A stretch of DNA of 64,000 nucleotides from contig NZ_JAUSXK010000001.1 in assembly GCF_030815955.1 (NCBI RefSeq), positions 310,001 to 374,000 on the forward strand. The letters run 5' to 3'. Shown piece by piece: positions 47,525-55,687 of this stretch. The translations under genes and the position numbers were made by a program. The notes under the pieces are model-generated. The model was not told the origin of the DNA, did no database searches, and worked only from the letters and a program-made list of their open reading frames with translations. Each line of letters begins with the position of its first letter. Positions within the stretch are counted from its first letter, which is position 1. The stretch is from Microbacterium murale (GTDB taxonomy: Bacteria; Actinomycetota; Actinomycetes; Actinomycetales; Microbacteriaceae).

Positions 47525-47565
47525 CAGACACGCCCTCGCCCTTGGATAGGGTGAGGGCGTGTCTG
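47525..47565 (+). terminator. sdh operon terminator overlapping the next gene's promoter and start codon
   Basis: Seventeen-base arms CAGACACGCCCTCGCCC (47525-47541) and GGGTGAGGGCGTGTCTG (47549-47565) pair fully, with one G-U wobble, around a seven-base loop. The right arm contains most of the TAGGGT hexamer and the GTG start of the downstream gene. Confidence 0.75.
47547..47552 (+). promoter_or_regulatory. -10 element TAGGGT of the BrkB/YihY gene, leaderless type
   Basis: TAGGGT, six bases, then GTG at 47559, all inside the sdh terminator hairpin. Confidence 0.5.
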
Positions 47566-48755
47566 ATTCTGAGATGGATGCGCCCGCGAGCCGTATCGAT
47601 ACGGCAGTCGAGCGCGCCACCGCGCTGACCAGACGCACTCTCGCGCTGTTCCCAGTGCGCGTCTGGCGCCATTTCCTCCAGAACAACGGCTTCCTTCTCG
47701 CCGCAGGCGTGAGCTATCAGGCCCTCTTCGCGATCTTCGCGGCGATCTACCTCGCATTCGCGATCGCCGGCCTTTGGCTGGGCGGCAGCGACGAGGCCGT
47801 AGACGCGCTGATCGGCGTGATCAACAGCTATGTCCCGAATCTCATCAGTGATCAGAGCGATTTCCTCACGCCGGATCAGGCGAAGGAGATCGCCGGGAAC
47901 ATGACCGGAGTCCTCAGCGTCACGGGTCTCATCGCCCTCGGAGCAGTGATCTGGACGGCCATCGGGTGGGTGACCTTCTCTCGACGAGCCGTCAGGGACA
48001 TCTTCGGACTTCCTCCTGATCGCCGCAGTTACGTGCTGCTCAAGGCGCGAGATCTGCTCGCTGCCGTGATCTTCGGAATCGCATTGATCCTCGGCTCGGC
48101 ACTCAGTTCTGCGAGTGCCGCCGCATTGAGTTGGATCCTCTCGCTGTTCGGTTGGGACTACGGATCCGGTGTCGTCAACCTGCTCATCCGCATCGGAACC
48201 GTCTTGGTCTCGTTCGCACTGCTGTCGGCAGCGCTGGCGGCGATGGTGCGCTTCCTCACCGGCACGTCTCTGCGATGGCGCACGATCTGGCCTGGCGCGC
48301 TGCTCGGCGGCGGGGCCATGACGGTGCTGCAGTTCGGTGCGGGCTTCCTCTTGAGTTACACCCCGACCAATCCGCTCCTCGCCACGTTCGCGATCTTCGT
48401 CGGCCTTCTGCTGTGGTTCCGCATCAACGGTGTGATCATGCTGGTGGCTTCTGCCTGGATCGCAGTCTCAGCCCAGGATCGTGACCTTCCATTGCTGCGT
48501 CAGACCGAGGACGAACGTATCGCCGCCGAATACCAGGCTCTGCTGGTGGCCGCGCGCATTCGCCTGCGTGAAGCCCGCCAGGCGCAGGACGAGGCGCCGT
48601 GGTATCGCGTCTGGGGAGCGAGACGAGCCGTGCACGCTGCGGAAACGGCACTGGATGATCTCGTGGCCGATCCGCCGGATATCGCGACGCCGGCCCTTCA
48701 CCGACTGCTCACTGAGTTCACCCGATCACGCAACGATGTCGGAGGCGCTGGCTAG
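47559..48755 (+). CDS. BrkB/YihY-family inner membrane protein
   Basis: The 398-residue protein has about six helices in its first 300 residues, with the family-typical FLLAAGVSYQALFAIFA region near residue 48 and a FGAGFLLSYTPTNPLLATFA segment near residue 260. The C-terminal hundred residues are charged and cytoplasmic. The function of this family (formerly called RNase BN) is unknown. Its TAG stop codon is the first half of the -10 element of the exonuclease gene. Confidence 0.88.
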   Translation: MSDSEMDAPASRIDTAVERATALTRRTLALFPVRVWRHFLQNNGFLLAAGVSYQALFAIFAAIYLAFAIAGLWLGGSDEAVDALIGVINSYVPNLISDQSDFLTPDQAKEIAGNMTGVLSVTGLIALGAVIWTAIGWVTFSRRAVRDIFGLPPDRRSYVLLKARDLLAAVIFGIALILGSALSSASAAALSWILSLFGWDYGSGVVNLLIRIGTVLVSFALLSAALAAMVRFLTGTSLRWRTIWPGALLGGGAMTVLQFGAGFLLSYTPTNPLLATFAIFVGLLLWFRINGVIMLVASAWIAVSAQDRDLPLLRQTEDERIAAEYQALLVAARIRLREARQAQDEAPWYRVWGARRAVHAAETALDDLVADPPDIATPALHRLLTEFTRSRNDVGGAG

Positions 48756-48758
48756 GCT
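48753..48758 (+). promoter_or_regulatory. -10 element TAGGCT of the exonuclease III gene, overlapping a stop codon
   Basis: TAGGCT, seven bases, then ATG at 48766. The TAG at 48753-48755 is also the stop codon of the preceding gene. Confidence 0.5.
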
Positions 48759-48765
48759 GGATCCC

Positions 48766-49605
48766 ATGCCTCATCTGCGCGTCGCTTCGGTCAATGTCAA
48801 CGGAATCCGGGCGGCAGCCCGAAACGGGATGAGCGGCTGGCTCGATGCCGCCGACGTAGACATCCTGACGCTGCAAGAGGTGCGCGGCCAGGACGAGCAC
48901 CTGGAAGCAGCGCTCCCCGGCTGGTCGATCGTCCATGATGAGGCGACCGCCAAGGGGCGTGCGGGAGTGGCGATCGCGAGCCGCACGCCTGCACTCGCGT
49001 CGCGAACCACGTTCGGCGCCGACGATTTCGATTCGAAAGGCCGCTGGATAGAAGGCGACTTTCCACTCGGCGATCGAACGATCACGGTCGTGAGCGCCTA
49101 CGTGCACTCCGGCGAGGCCGACACCCCGAAGCAGGACGAGAAATGGAAGTTCCTCGAGGCCTTCGGCACCAGGCTCGAGGAGCTGGGACGAGATGACGCA
49201 TTCGCGCTCGTCACCGGCGACCTCAACGTCGGCCATCGTGAGCTCGACATCAAGAACTGGCGAGGCAACCGCAAGAAAGCGGGCTTCCTCCCCCGCGAGC
49301 GCGCGTACTTCGATCGTTTCCTCGGCGACGCAGGAGCGGAGATCACCGGTGTCGACGGCACGGTCGGTCCCGGTCTCGGCTGGGTCGATGTCGGCCGCCG
49401 TTTTCACGGCGAGGTCGAGGGTCCGTACACGTGGTGGTCGATGCGCGGCCAGGCGTTCGACAACGACACCGGGTGGCGCATCGACTATCACCTCGCGACA
49501 CCGGCCCTCGCCGATCGGGTCGAGGCGTACAGCGTGGCGCGCGCAGCATCGTATGCGCACCGCTGGAGCGACCATGCGCCAGTGATCGTGGACTACTCGT
49601 ACTGA
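48766..49605 (+). CDS. Exodeoxyribonuclease III / AP endonuclease
   Basis: The 279-residue protein has the ExoIII motifs VASVNVNGIRAA, ILTLQEVRGQ with the metal-binding Glu near residue 40, VVSAYVHSGE, VTGDLNVGHRELD near residue 150, and the C-terminal WRIDYHLAT and WSDHAPV, where the catalytic Asp-His lies. It cuts DNA at abasic sites and trims 3' ends. The ATG at 48766 follows the TAGGCT promoter; longer frames run through the preceding gene. Confidence 0.93.
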   Translation: MPHLRVASVNVNGIRAAARNGMSGWLDAADVDILTLQEVRGQDEHLEAALPGWSIVHDEATAKGRAGVAIASRTPALASRTTFGADDFDSKGRWIEGDFPLGDRTITVVSAYVHSGEADTPKQDEKWKFLEAFGTRLEELGRDDAFALVTGDLNVGHRELDIKNWRGNRKKAGFLPRERAYFDRFLGDAGAEITGVDGTVGPGLGWVDVGRRFHGEVEGPYTWWSMRGQAFDNDTGWRIDYHLATPALADRVEAYSVARAASYAHRWSDHAPVIVDYSY

Positions 49606-49626
49606 CCTGCGAGAAGCCGGTTTCCC

Positions 49627-49666
49627 CGACACGCGACCGGGGGTTTCCCGGGTACCCCGGGTGTCG
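49627..49666. terminator. Possible hairpin after the exonuclease gene
   Basis: CGACAC (49627) pairs with GTGTCG (49661), enclosing CCGGGG and ACCCCGG. It lies 21 bases past the stop codon. There is no U-tract, so the assignment as terminator is weak. Confidence 0.35.
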
Positions 49667-49687
49667 AGGAGCCGACATGCTGGATGA

Positions 49688-50215
49688 GTGAACTCAGGAT
49701 CGTTTCTCCGCATCTGGATCGGGTGTGTGCTCGGCTGTCTTCCGATTCTCGCCCTTCTGCTCGTCCCGCAACTGATGCGCAGTCGGGCCGGTGACGAGCA
49801 GCTGCTGCTCATCGGCACGGCTCTCCTGGCTGTGCTGCTGATCGGGGCGTTCGTATGCGCACCGATCATGGCGGCCTGGTTCAGCCCTGTCAGGGGCGGG
49901 CGGGAGCCCCGGGCGGCGTGGCGTTGCGCTCGTGGCGTCTGGCAGCAGCGGCGCGGCGGGGCGATGATCGCTCTCGCTGCAGGAGCAACGATCTACGTGG
50001 CAGGGCAGGTCATCGGCTACATCGTGGGTGCGCTCGTGCCCTACGTGAGCGACAACCCGGCGCACCTCACCGATCAGAGCCAGTCGCCGTGGATCATCCA
50101 CTACCCCGCCTATGCACTGCAGGCCGGCGTCCTCTATGTCATGACCACCCTGGCAGTCGCCGTCTATTCGTGGCGTCTCCGGTCGCTGCGGCTGTCGAGT
50201 GGAGTCAGGCAGTGA
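49688..50215 (+). CDS. Small polytopic membrane protein, unknown function
   Basis: The 175-residue product has four hydrophobic helices (about residues 5-28, 38-65, 95-120 and 140-165) and a basic C-terminus. No family is recognised. The GTG at 49688 has a CATGCT hexamer six bases upstream, a weak match to the local leaderless pattern. Its last 11 bases overlap the end of the convergent small gene. Confidence 0.7.
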   Translation: MNSGSFLRIWIGCVLGCLPILALLLVPQLMRSRAGDEQLLLIGTALLAVLLIGAFVCAPIMAAWFSPVRGGREPRAAWRCARGVWQQRRGGAMIALAAGATIYVAGQVIGYIVGALVPYVSDNPAHLTDQSQSPWIIHYPAYALQAGVLYVMTTLAVAVYSWRLRSLRLSSGVRQ

Positions 50216-50552
50216 TCAGAGCCGTCAGCAGCAGAACGGCGATGACGACGTAGACGCCCATGCTCAAGAGCATGGCCCTGGAGCGGTGCTGGCGGCGGAA
50301 CAGCAGAGGGACGAAGACACTCGCAGCCAGCCCGGTCACGAGTGCAGCGAAAGTCCCGAAGATCAGCACGTAACCATGCGGATCCACATCCGCGGCCCCG
50401 AATCGGCTGCTCAGCACCATCCACAGCAGAATCACGAAGGGGATGCCGAACGTCAGCGTGAGCACCGCTCCGACGATGCGGACCCACGCCGTCGATCCGC
50501 CAGGCCGAGTGTTCGGTTCGGACCTCCGGGGCTGCGGCGGTGTCTGGTTCAT
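50205..50552 (-). CDS. Small membrane protein, unknown function
   Basis: The 115-residue product has a Pro/Arg-rich start and three helices (about residues 25-45, 60-85 and 92-112). No family is recognised. It is divergent from trpS and convergent with the preceding membrane protein, overlapping it by 11 bases. A CAGACT hexamer six bases before the ATG at 50552 suggests a leaderless start. Confidence 0.7.
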   Translation of the reverse strand: MNQTPPQPRRSEPNTRPGGSTAWVRIVGAVLTLTFGIPFVILLWMVLSSRFGAADVDPHGYVLIFGTFAALVTGLAASVFVPLLFRRQHRSRAMLLSMGVYVVIAVLLLTALITA

Positions 50553-50558
50553 CCGTGA

Positions 50559-50564
50559 AGTCTG
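50559..50564 (-). promoter_or_regulatory. Weak -10-like element CAGACT of the small membrane protein gene
   Basis: CAGACT on the reverse strand, six bases before the ATG. It deviates from TANNNT at the first base. Confidence 0.3.
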
Positions 50565-50596
50565 TCAGTCGCGCCGAGGGCTCGCCGGCATCCCCG

Positions 50597-50602
50597 TAGG
50601 AT
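50597..50602 (+). promoter_or_regulatory. -10 element TAGGAT of trpS, leaderless type
   Basis: TAGGAT, seven bases, then GTG at 50610. Confidence 0.55.
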
Positions 50603-50609
50603 TGATACC

Positions 50610-51614
50610 GTGAAGAAACCTCGCCTCTACTCGGGAATGCAGCCCTCCGCCGACTCTCTCCAGATCGGAAACTACATCGGAGCTCTCCTGCAGTGGCGGG
50701 ATCTGCAGAACTCCTACGACGCTTATTTCTCGGTCGTCGACCTGCACGCGCTGACTCAGCCGAACAACCCCGCCGAGCTGCGCGAGAAGACCCGCCGCAC
50801 GGCGGCGCAGTACATCGCCGCCGGAATCGAGCCGTCGAAGTCGACTCTGTACGTGCAGTCGCACGTGCGTGCGCACGCGGAGCTCGCATGGATCCTCAGC
50901 ACGATCACGGGATTCGGCGAAGCCGGGCGCATGACGCAGTTCAAGGACAAGTCATCCCGCTACGGCGCCGATGCCACCTCAGTGGGCCTGTTCACATATC
51001 CGGTGCTGATGGCCGCCGACATCCTGCTCTACCAGACCGACGTCGTTCCGGTCGGTGACGATCAGAAGCAGCACGTCGAGCTGACCCGTGATCTGGCCGA
51101 GCGGTTCAACTCGCGCTTCGGTGAGACATTCACCGTTCCCATGCCGGTGATCCAGAAGGACACGGCACGCATCTACGACCTGCAGATGCCGACGGCGAAG
51201 ATGTCGAAGTCGGCCGAGAGCGACGCCGGTGTGCTCTGGATGCTGGACGATCCGGCTAAGTCGGCGAAGAAGATCATGCGTGCGGTGACCGACAACGAAG
51301 GCAGCGTCCGCTTCGATCGAGAGACCAAGCCCGGAGTCTCGAACCTGCTGACGATCTACGCGGCACTGTCCGGCCGTCAGGTCGCCTCGATCGAGGACGA
51401 GTATGCCGGCCGCGGTTACGGCGACTTCAAGAAGGGTCTCGCCGAGGTCGTCGTGTCGGAGTTCGAGCCGGTGCGCGCACGCGCGCTCGAACTGCTGTCC
51501 GACCCCGCCGAACTCGACCGCATCCTCGCCGCGAACGCGGCACGTGCAGACGCCGTGGCCGATGCGACGCTCGCCGACGTCTACGAGAAGGTCGGGCTGC
51601 TGCGTCGAGTCTGA
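50610..51614 (+). CDS. trpS: Tryptophanyl-tRNA synthetase
   Basis: The 334-residue class I synthetase has the N-terminal SGMQPSADSLQIGNYIGAL (containing the HIGH-equivalent), the tryptophan-pocket region around FTYPVLMAADILLYQ near residue 128, VPVGDDQKQHVELTRDLAERF and the KMSKS loop in TAKMSKSAES near residue 197. Length is standard. No leader or T-box is present, in keeping with a leaderless mRNA. Confidence 0.96.
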   Translation: MKKPRLYSGMQPSADSLQIGNYIGALLQWRDLQNSYDAYFSVVDLHALTQPNNPAELREKTRRTAAQYIAAGIEPSKSTLYVQSHVRAHAELAWILSTITGFGEAGRMTQFKDKSSRYGADATSVGLFTYPVLMAADILLYQTDVVPVGDDQKQHVELTRDLAERFNSRFGETFTVPMPVIQKDTARIYDLQMPTAKMSKSAESDAGVLWMLDDPAKSAKKIMRAVTDNEGSVRFDRETKPGVSNLLTIYAALSGRQVASIEDEYAGRGYGDFKKGLAEVVVSEFEPVRARALELLSDPAELDRILAANAARADAVADATLADVYEKVGLLRRV

Positions 51615-51636
51615 CGAGCGCGTCCTGCCCGCGCTC

Positions 51637-51642
51637 TAGGAT
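51637..51642 (+). promoter_or_regulatory. -10 element TAGGAT of the proline-rich membrane protein gene, leaderless type
   Basis: TAGGAT, six bases, then GTG at 51649. Confidence 0.5.
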
Positions 51643-51648
51643 GGTTCC

Positions 51649-52329
51649 GTGACCGATCCGCAGCTTCCGCCGCCCTCGCCCAACGGCCCAGTGCCTCCGG
51701 CACCCGCAAGCCCAGTGCCTCCGGCATCCGGCAACGTGCCCGCTGTGCCGCTGGCGCCGGGCTATCAGCCGCCGGTCGCTCCGGCATACCCGGCGCCCGC
51801 GTATCAGTCGCCTCCCGGCACGCCGAGTCCGACGCCGCCCGCCCCGACCTATCAGGCGCCCCCGGGTGCCTATCCGGCACCAGTGGGCGGCTACAGCGCG
51901 CCAGCAGGGGCGTATGATCCGTCCACCTCATCGCAGCCGAAGTCCTCCGCGCTCGGCATCGTCTCCTTCGCACTGTCGATCGTCGCCGCGGTCGTCGCTT
52001 CGATCATCGGCGGTGCCGCGGGTTACCAGATCGGCTTCAAACTGCCGACCGTCATGCAGCAGATCAACGATTCGACGAGTGATCTGTCCTTCCTCGCGCC
52101 CGTGCGCGACCAGGTGCTGATGGGCGAGATCTCCTTCTGGCTGGGTACTCTGACCGGCATCGCCGCGATAGTGATCGGGATCATGGCGATCGCGAAGCGC
52201 GCAGGACGCGCATGGGGAATCACGGCACTGATTCTCGGCGTGATCGGCCCGCTGATCTTCTTCACCGTGCTCGGCGTCACGCTCGGAGTCGGTGCCGGCG
52301 CCGGTTCCGCCACGTTCTACGGCGCCTGA
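51649..52329 (+). CDS. Proline-rich membrane protein, DUF4190-like
   Basis: The 226-residue product has a Pro/Ala/Tyr-rich N-terminal region of about 100 residues with repeats such as PVPPA and YQAPPG, likely cytoplasmic and disordered. It is followed by helices at about residues 100-125, 160-185 and 195-222, the last two close to a DUF4190-type hairpin. The function is unknown. Similar proline-rich tails in actinobacteria often bind partner proteins at the membrane. Confidence 0.75.
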   Translation: MTDPQLPPPSPNGPVPPAPASPVPPASGNVPAVPLAPGYQPPVAPAYPAPAYQSPPGTPSPTPPAPTYQAPPGAYPAPVGGYSAPAGAYDPSTSSQPKSSALGIVSFALSIVAAVVASIIGGAAGYQIGFKLPTVMQQINDSTSDLSFLAPVRDQVLMGEISFWLGTLTGIAAIVIGIMAIAKRAGRAWGITALILGVIGPLIFFTVLGVTLGVGAGAGSATFYGA

Positions 52330-52336
52330 ACCGCGG

Positions 52337-52382
52337 CCGCCTGAACCACTGGCGCCTGGTCGGACGATCCGCGATCAGGCGG
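52337..52382. terminator. Weak inverted repeat between convergent genes
   Basis: CCGCCTGA (52337-52344) pairs with TCAGGCGG (52375-52382) across a 30-base loop that contains further GCGCCTG-type copies. It lies between the proline-rich protein gene and pth. Confidence 0.35.
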
Positions 52383-52407
52383 GACCCGATCGGATGCCGG
52401 TGACGGA

Positions 52408-52989
52408 TCAGCGCGGAGCGTGATGCTTCTGCTGAGCAGCGAGCAGTCCCTCGGCGACGAGCAGCTCGACGGCATCCGCTGAATCTGAGACGAGCATCGG
52501 CAGCGTCTCTCGCTCCGTCTTGCCGAACGGCGACAGCACCCAGTCCGCGGGGTCCTGGCGTCCGGGTGGCCTGCCGATGCCGACGCGCACTCGGGGAAAG
52601 TCGGCGGTGCTGATCGCACGCGCAACGTCGCGAACGCCGTTGTGGCCGCCGTGTCCGCCGCCGATCTTGAGCTTGAGCGTGTCGAACGGGATATCGAGCT
52701 CATCGTGGATCACGACGGTGCGCTCCGGCGGTACGGAGTAGAACCGCGCCAGCGCTGCCACTGGGGTACCGGAGACATTCATGAACGTGTTGGGCTTCGC
52801 GAGCACGAGCTTCTCCGCCCCAGGACGCAACCACGTCTCCACGACTCGCGCTCCGCCCTTGTGCTCGCGGAAGCTCTCGCCCCGGCGTGCGGCCAGTTCG
52901 TCCACGACCAGCTGGCCGACGTTGTGCCGGGTCGTTTCGTACCGGGGGCCAGGATTACCCAGTCCCACGATCAGCCAGGTGTCGGCCAT
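52408..52989 (-). CDS. pth: Peptidyl-tRNA hydrolase
   Basis: The 193-residue enzyme frees tRNA from peptidyl-tRNA. It has the family motifs IVGLGNPGPRYETTRHNVG with the catalytic His near residue 20, KPNTFMNVSG near residue 70, VIHDELDIPF with the catalytic Asp near residue 98, and GGGHGGHNGVR. The ATG at 52989 is chosen by homology to the usual N-terminus; GTG at 52998 is the alternative. It follows rplY, an order common in bacteria. Confidence 0.95.
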   Translation of the reverse strand: MADTWLIVGLGNPGPRYETTRHNVGQLVVDELAARRGESFREHKGGARVVETWLRPGAEKLVLAKPNTFMNVSGTPVAALARFYSVPPERTVVIHDELDIPFDTLKLKIGGGHGGHNGVRDVARAISTADFPRVRVGIGRPPGRQDPADWVLSPFGKTERETLPMLVSDSADAVELLVAEGLLAAQQKHHAPR

Positions 52990-53020
52990 GCCTCTCACGC
53001 CTTTCAGACGTCGTCAGGAT

Positions 53021-53061
53021 ACGACAGAGGGGACGCGATGCGCTCGCGTCCCCTCTGTCGT
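53021..53061 (-). terminator. Strong hairpin between rplY and pth
   Basis: Perfect 18-base arms ACGACAGAGGGGACGCGA and its complement flank a five-base loop, 30 bases past the rplY stop. No clear U-tract follows on the reverse strand, so partial read-through into pth is possible. Confidence 0.75.
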
Positions 53062-53091
53062 AGGAATACCTGTGCACGAAGTGCGTGTGGA

Positions 53092-53715
53092 TTACTCCGA
53101 GGCGCCCTCTTCGGCCTGAGCCGCTGCGGCCTCGCCCTCGGCGGAGACCTCGTCGGTCGTCTCTTCGGCGGCCTCAGCGGTCGGAACGTAGATCGCGACG
53201 ATGAGGGTCTCGGGGTCGGCGAGCAGCGATGCACCCTTGGGGAGCTTCACGTCCGCGGCCGTGATGTGCTGGCCCTCTTCCAGGCCTTCAACGGAGACCT
53301 CGAAGTTCTGCGGGATGTGCGTCGCCTCGACCTCGACGGCGAGAGAGGTCGCGTCGAGGTTGGCGACGGTGCCGGCGAACGGCTCACCCGTGATGAGGAT
53401 CGGCACGTCGACCTGGATCTTCTCGCCCTTCTTCACGACGAGAAGGTCGATGTGCTCGATGATCTGACGCACGGGATCGCGCTGAACATCCTTCACGAGG
53501 GCGAGCGAGGCCGTTCCTTCGATGTCGAGCTCGAGCAGCGCGTTCGCGCGGCGGATGATGAGCGAGACCTGGTGGCCCGGCAGTGCGACGTGCACCGGCT
53601 CGGTGCCGTGGCCGTAGATGACGGCGGGGATCTTGCCGGCCGCACGCAGGCGACGGGCGAAGCCCTTGCCGAACTGCTCGCGGACCTCGGCGTGGACCTT
53701 GGTGTCCTCAGACAT
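53092..53715 (-). CDS. rplY: 50S ribosomal protein L25 / general stress protein Ctc
   Basis: The 207-residue protein has the 5S-rRNA-binding L25 domain (about residues 1-95, with FARRLRAAGKIPAVIYGHG) and a C-terminal TL5/Ctc domain (about residues 100-185, with VDVPILITGEPF and VEVEATHIPQNFEVSVEGL). It ends in an acidic Ala/Glu-rich tail. AAGGAG lies five bases before the ATG at 53715, one of the few genes here with a standard ribosome site. The 222-base gap upstream holds no recognisable RNA gene. Confidence 0.95.
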   Translation of the reverse strand: MSEDTKVHAEVREQFGKGFARRLRAAGKIPAVIYGHGTEPVHVALPGHQVSLIIRRANALLELDIEGTASLALVKDVQRDPVRQIIEHIDLLVVKKGEKIQVDVPILITGEPFAGTVANLDATSLAVEVEATHIPQNFEVSVEGLEEGQHITAADVKLPKGASLLADPETLIVAIYVPTAEAAEETTDEVSAEGEAAAAQAEEGASE

Positions 53716-53937
53716 GAATTCTCCTTCGGGGCACACGACGAACTGCTCGCCGCGTGGTGGTCTTTTGGTCGGCTTCCCGGACGCAGACGTGCGAAAAAGC
53801 CACGAGGCTTGGTTCGCCGCGTCGATAACGGATGCCGCGCACGCGGAGCATCCCTCGCCGAGGAACTCCTCTATCGTACCGGATGACCGAGTAGGCTGAA
53901 ACTCAGCTTGTTTCCCTCGTAGAACTTGGAGTCCGGA

Positions 53938-54063
53938 ATGCTCGACGGCGCCTTCCTCTCACACATCCTTCTGTGGCTCATCGGTGCCATGACGCTGTGC
54001 GCGACGGTGTTCACCATCGGCGCACTGTTCTCGATGGGTCGCACCAGCTACCGCAAGGACTGA
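53938..54063 (+). CDS. 41-residue small membrane protein
   Basis: A short complete frame encodes a protein starting MLDGAFLSHILLWLIGAM and ending SMGRTSYRKD. One or two membrane helices span about residues 5-33, with a positively charged C-terminus, which predicts an outside N-terminus and cytoplasmic tail. GGAG lies six bases before the ATG and TAGGCT at 53892-53897 is a suitable -10, giving a leader of about 35 bases. No family is recognised. It lies between rplY and gnd, both unrelated. Confidence 0.7.
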   Translation: MLDGAFLSHILLWLIGAMTLCATVFTIGALFSMGRTSYRKD

Positions 54064-54187
54064 GTCTCGATACGGCGCCTGCTAAGCACCGAGGGGTTCG
54101 ACGGCATCTGGCGACACACGCGCCCAAGGGCCTCGCACACAGCGATAATCTGAAGTGGTCCCCTACTTCACAACCGAGGAGCAGTCT

Positions 54188-55636
54188 GTGCCCGAAGCAT
54201 CAGCGAACATCGGAGTCGTCGGACTCGCAGTCATGGGTTCGAATCTCGCCCGCAACCTCGCCAGCCGCGAGGGCAACACCGTGGCGATCTTCAACCGAAG
54301 CTACGAGAAGACGCAGACCGTGCTCGATGCACACCCGGAGGCTGGTTTCATTCCGGCTTCCACGTACGAAGAGTTCGCGGCGTCGCTGCAGAAGCCCCGC
54401 ACCGCGATCATCATGGTCAAGGCGGGCGCGGGCACAGATGCCGTGATCCAGGCGCTGACCGAGGTGTTCGAGCCGGGCGACATCATCGTCGACGGCGGCA
54501 ACGCATACTTCCCCGACACGATCCGCCGTGAGAAGGCCGTGCGCGAGACCGGCATCAACTTCGTCGGCGCGGGAATCTCCGGCGGCGAGGAGGGGGCGCT
54601 TCTCGGCCCGTCGATCATGCCCGGCGGCTCGGACGAGTCGTGGGTCACCCTCGGCCCGATCCTGAAGTCGATCGCTGCAGTCGCAGAGGGCGAGCCGTGC
54701 GTCACGCACATCGGCCATGACGGCGCCGGCCACTTCGTGAAGATGGTGCACAACGGCATCGAGTACGCCGACATGCAGCTCATCGCCGAGGCTTACGACC
54801 TCATCCGCCGCGGCACGGGCCGCTCGCCCGCCGAGATCGCGGAGATCTTCGCAGACTGGAACAAGGGCGAACTCGAGTCCTACCTGATCGAGATCACAGC
54901 CGAGGTGCTCCGCCAGGTCGACGCGACCACCGGTAAGCCGCTCGTGGACGTCATCGTCGACCAGGCGGGCGCGAAGGGCACTGGCGCATGGACCGTGCAG
55001 ACCGCCCTCGCCCTCGGCGTGCCCGTGTCGGGCATCGCCGAAGCGACCTTCGCCCGGTCCCTGTCCTCCCACCCCGAGCAGCGCGCCGTCGCTGTGAGCC
55101 TTCCCGGCCCGGACGACGAGTTCGTGGTCACCGACCACGACGCGTTCATCGAAGACGTCCGTCTCGCGCTCTACGCCTCGAAGATCGTCGCCTACTCCCA
55201 GGGCTTCGATGAGATCCGTGCGGGCGCCGCGGAATACGACTGGAACATCGACCTCGGCGCCGTCTCGAAGATCTGGCGGGGTGGGTGCATCATCCGCGCC
55301 CAGTTCCTCAACCGCATCGCCGACGCTTACGCCGACAACACCGATCTGCCCGTCCTGCTGACCGCGCCCTACTTCGCCGAGGCGATCACACGTGCGCAGT
55401 CCGCCTGGCGCCGTGTCGTCGTAGCGGCCGCCCAGGCCGGCATCCCGGCCCCGGCGTTCTCGTCGTCGCTGTCGTACTACGACGGCATCCGCGCCGACCG
55501 GCTCCCCGCCGCGCTCGTGCAGGGACAGCGCGACTTCTTCGGCGCGCACACCTACAAACGGATCGACAGGGAAGGCACCTTCCACACACTGTGGTCGGGC
55601 GACCGCACCGAGATCGAAGCCGAAGACACGCACTGA
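54188..55636 (+). CDS. gnd: 6-phosphogluconate dehydrogenase (decarboxylating)
   Basis: The 482-residue enzyme converts 6-phosphogluconate to ribulose-5-phosphate and CO2 with NADP+. It has the Rossmann motif VVGLAVMGSNLARNLA, IIVDGGNAYFPDT near residue 105, the substrate signature GAGISGGEEGALLGPSIMPG near residue 130, KMVHNGIEYADMQLI near residue 185 and the C-terminal FHTLWSGDRTEIEA. The GTG at 54188 follows GAGGAG by five bases. A TAATCT hexamer at 54146-54151 is a possible -10. It is followed by a bidirectional terminator. Confidence 0.97.
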   Translation: MPEASANIGVVGLAVMGSNLARNLASREGNTVAIFNRSYEKTQTVLDAHPEAGFIPASTYEEFAASLQKPRTAIIMVKAGAGTDAVIQALTEVFEPGDIIVDGGNAYFPDTIRREKAVRETGINFVGAGISGGEEGALLGPSIMPGGSDESWVTLGPILKSIAAVAEGEPCVTHIGHDGAGHFVKMVHNGIEYADMQLIAEAYDLIRRGTGRSPAEIAEIFADWNKGELESYLIEITAEVLRQVDATTGKPLVDVIVDQAGAKGTGAWTVQTALALGVPVSGIAEATFARSLSSHPEQRAVAVSLPGPDDEFVVTDHDAFIEDVRLALYASKIVAYSQGFDEIRAGAAEYDWNIDLGAVSKIWRGGCIIRAQFLNRIADAYADNTDLPVLLTAPYFAEAITRAQSAWRRVVVAAAQAGIPAPAFSSSLSYYDGIRADRLPAALVQGQRDFFGAHTYKRIDREGTFHTLWSGDRTEIEAEDTH

Positions 55637-55648
55637 CAAATCTGCGGA

Positions 55649-55682
55649 GAAGGGCCGGCGACCGCGAGGTCGCCGGCCCTTC
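55649..55682. terminator. Perfect hairpin between convergent gnd and FAD oxidoreductase genes
   Basis: Fifteen-base arms GAAGGGCCGGCGACC and its complement flank a GCGA loop. It lies 12 bases past gnd and 5 bases before the end of the convergent gene, so it serves both. Confidence 0.88.
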
Positions 55683-55687
55683 GTGCA

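Noticed and set aside
53760..53880. Possible tRNA in the spacer upstream of rplY (GGTTCGCC segment)
   Set aside because: The segment lacks the invariant GGTTCRA pattern and no cloverleaf could be formed.
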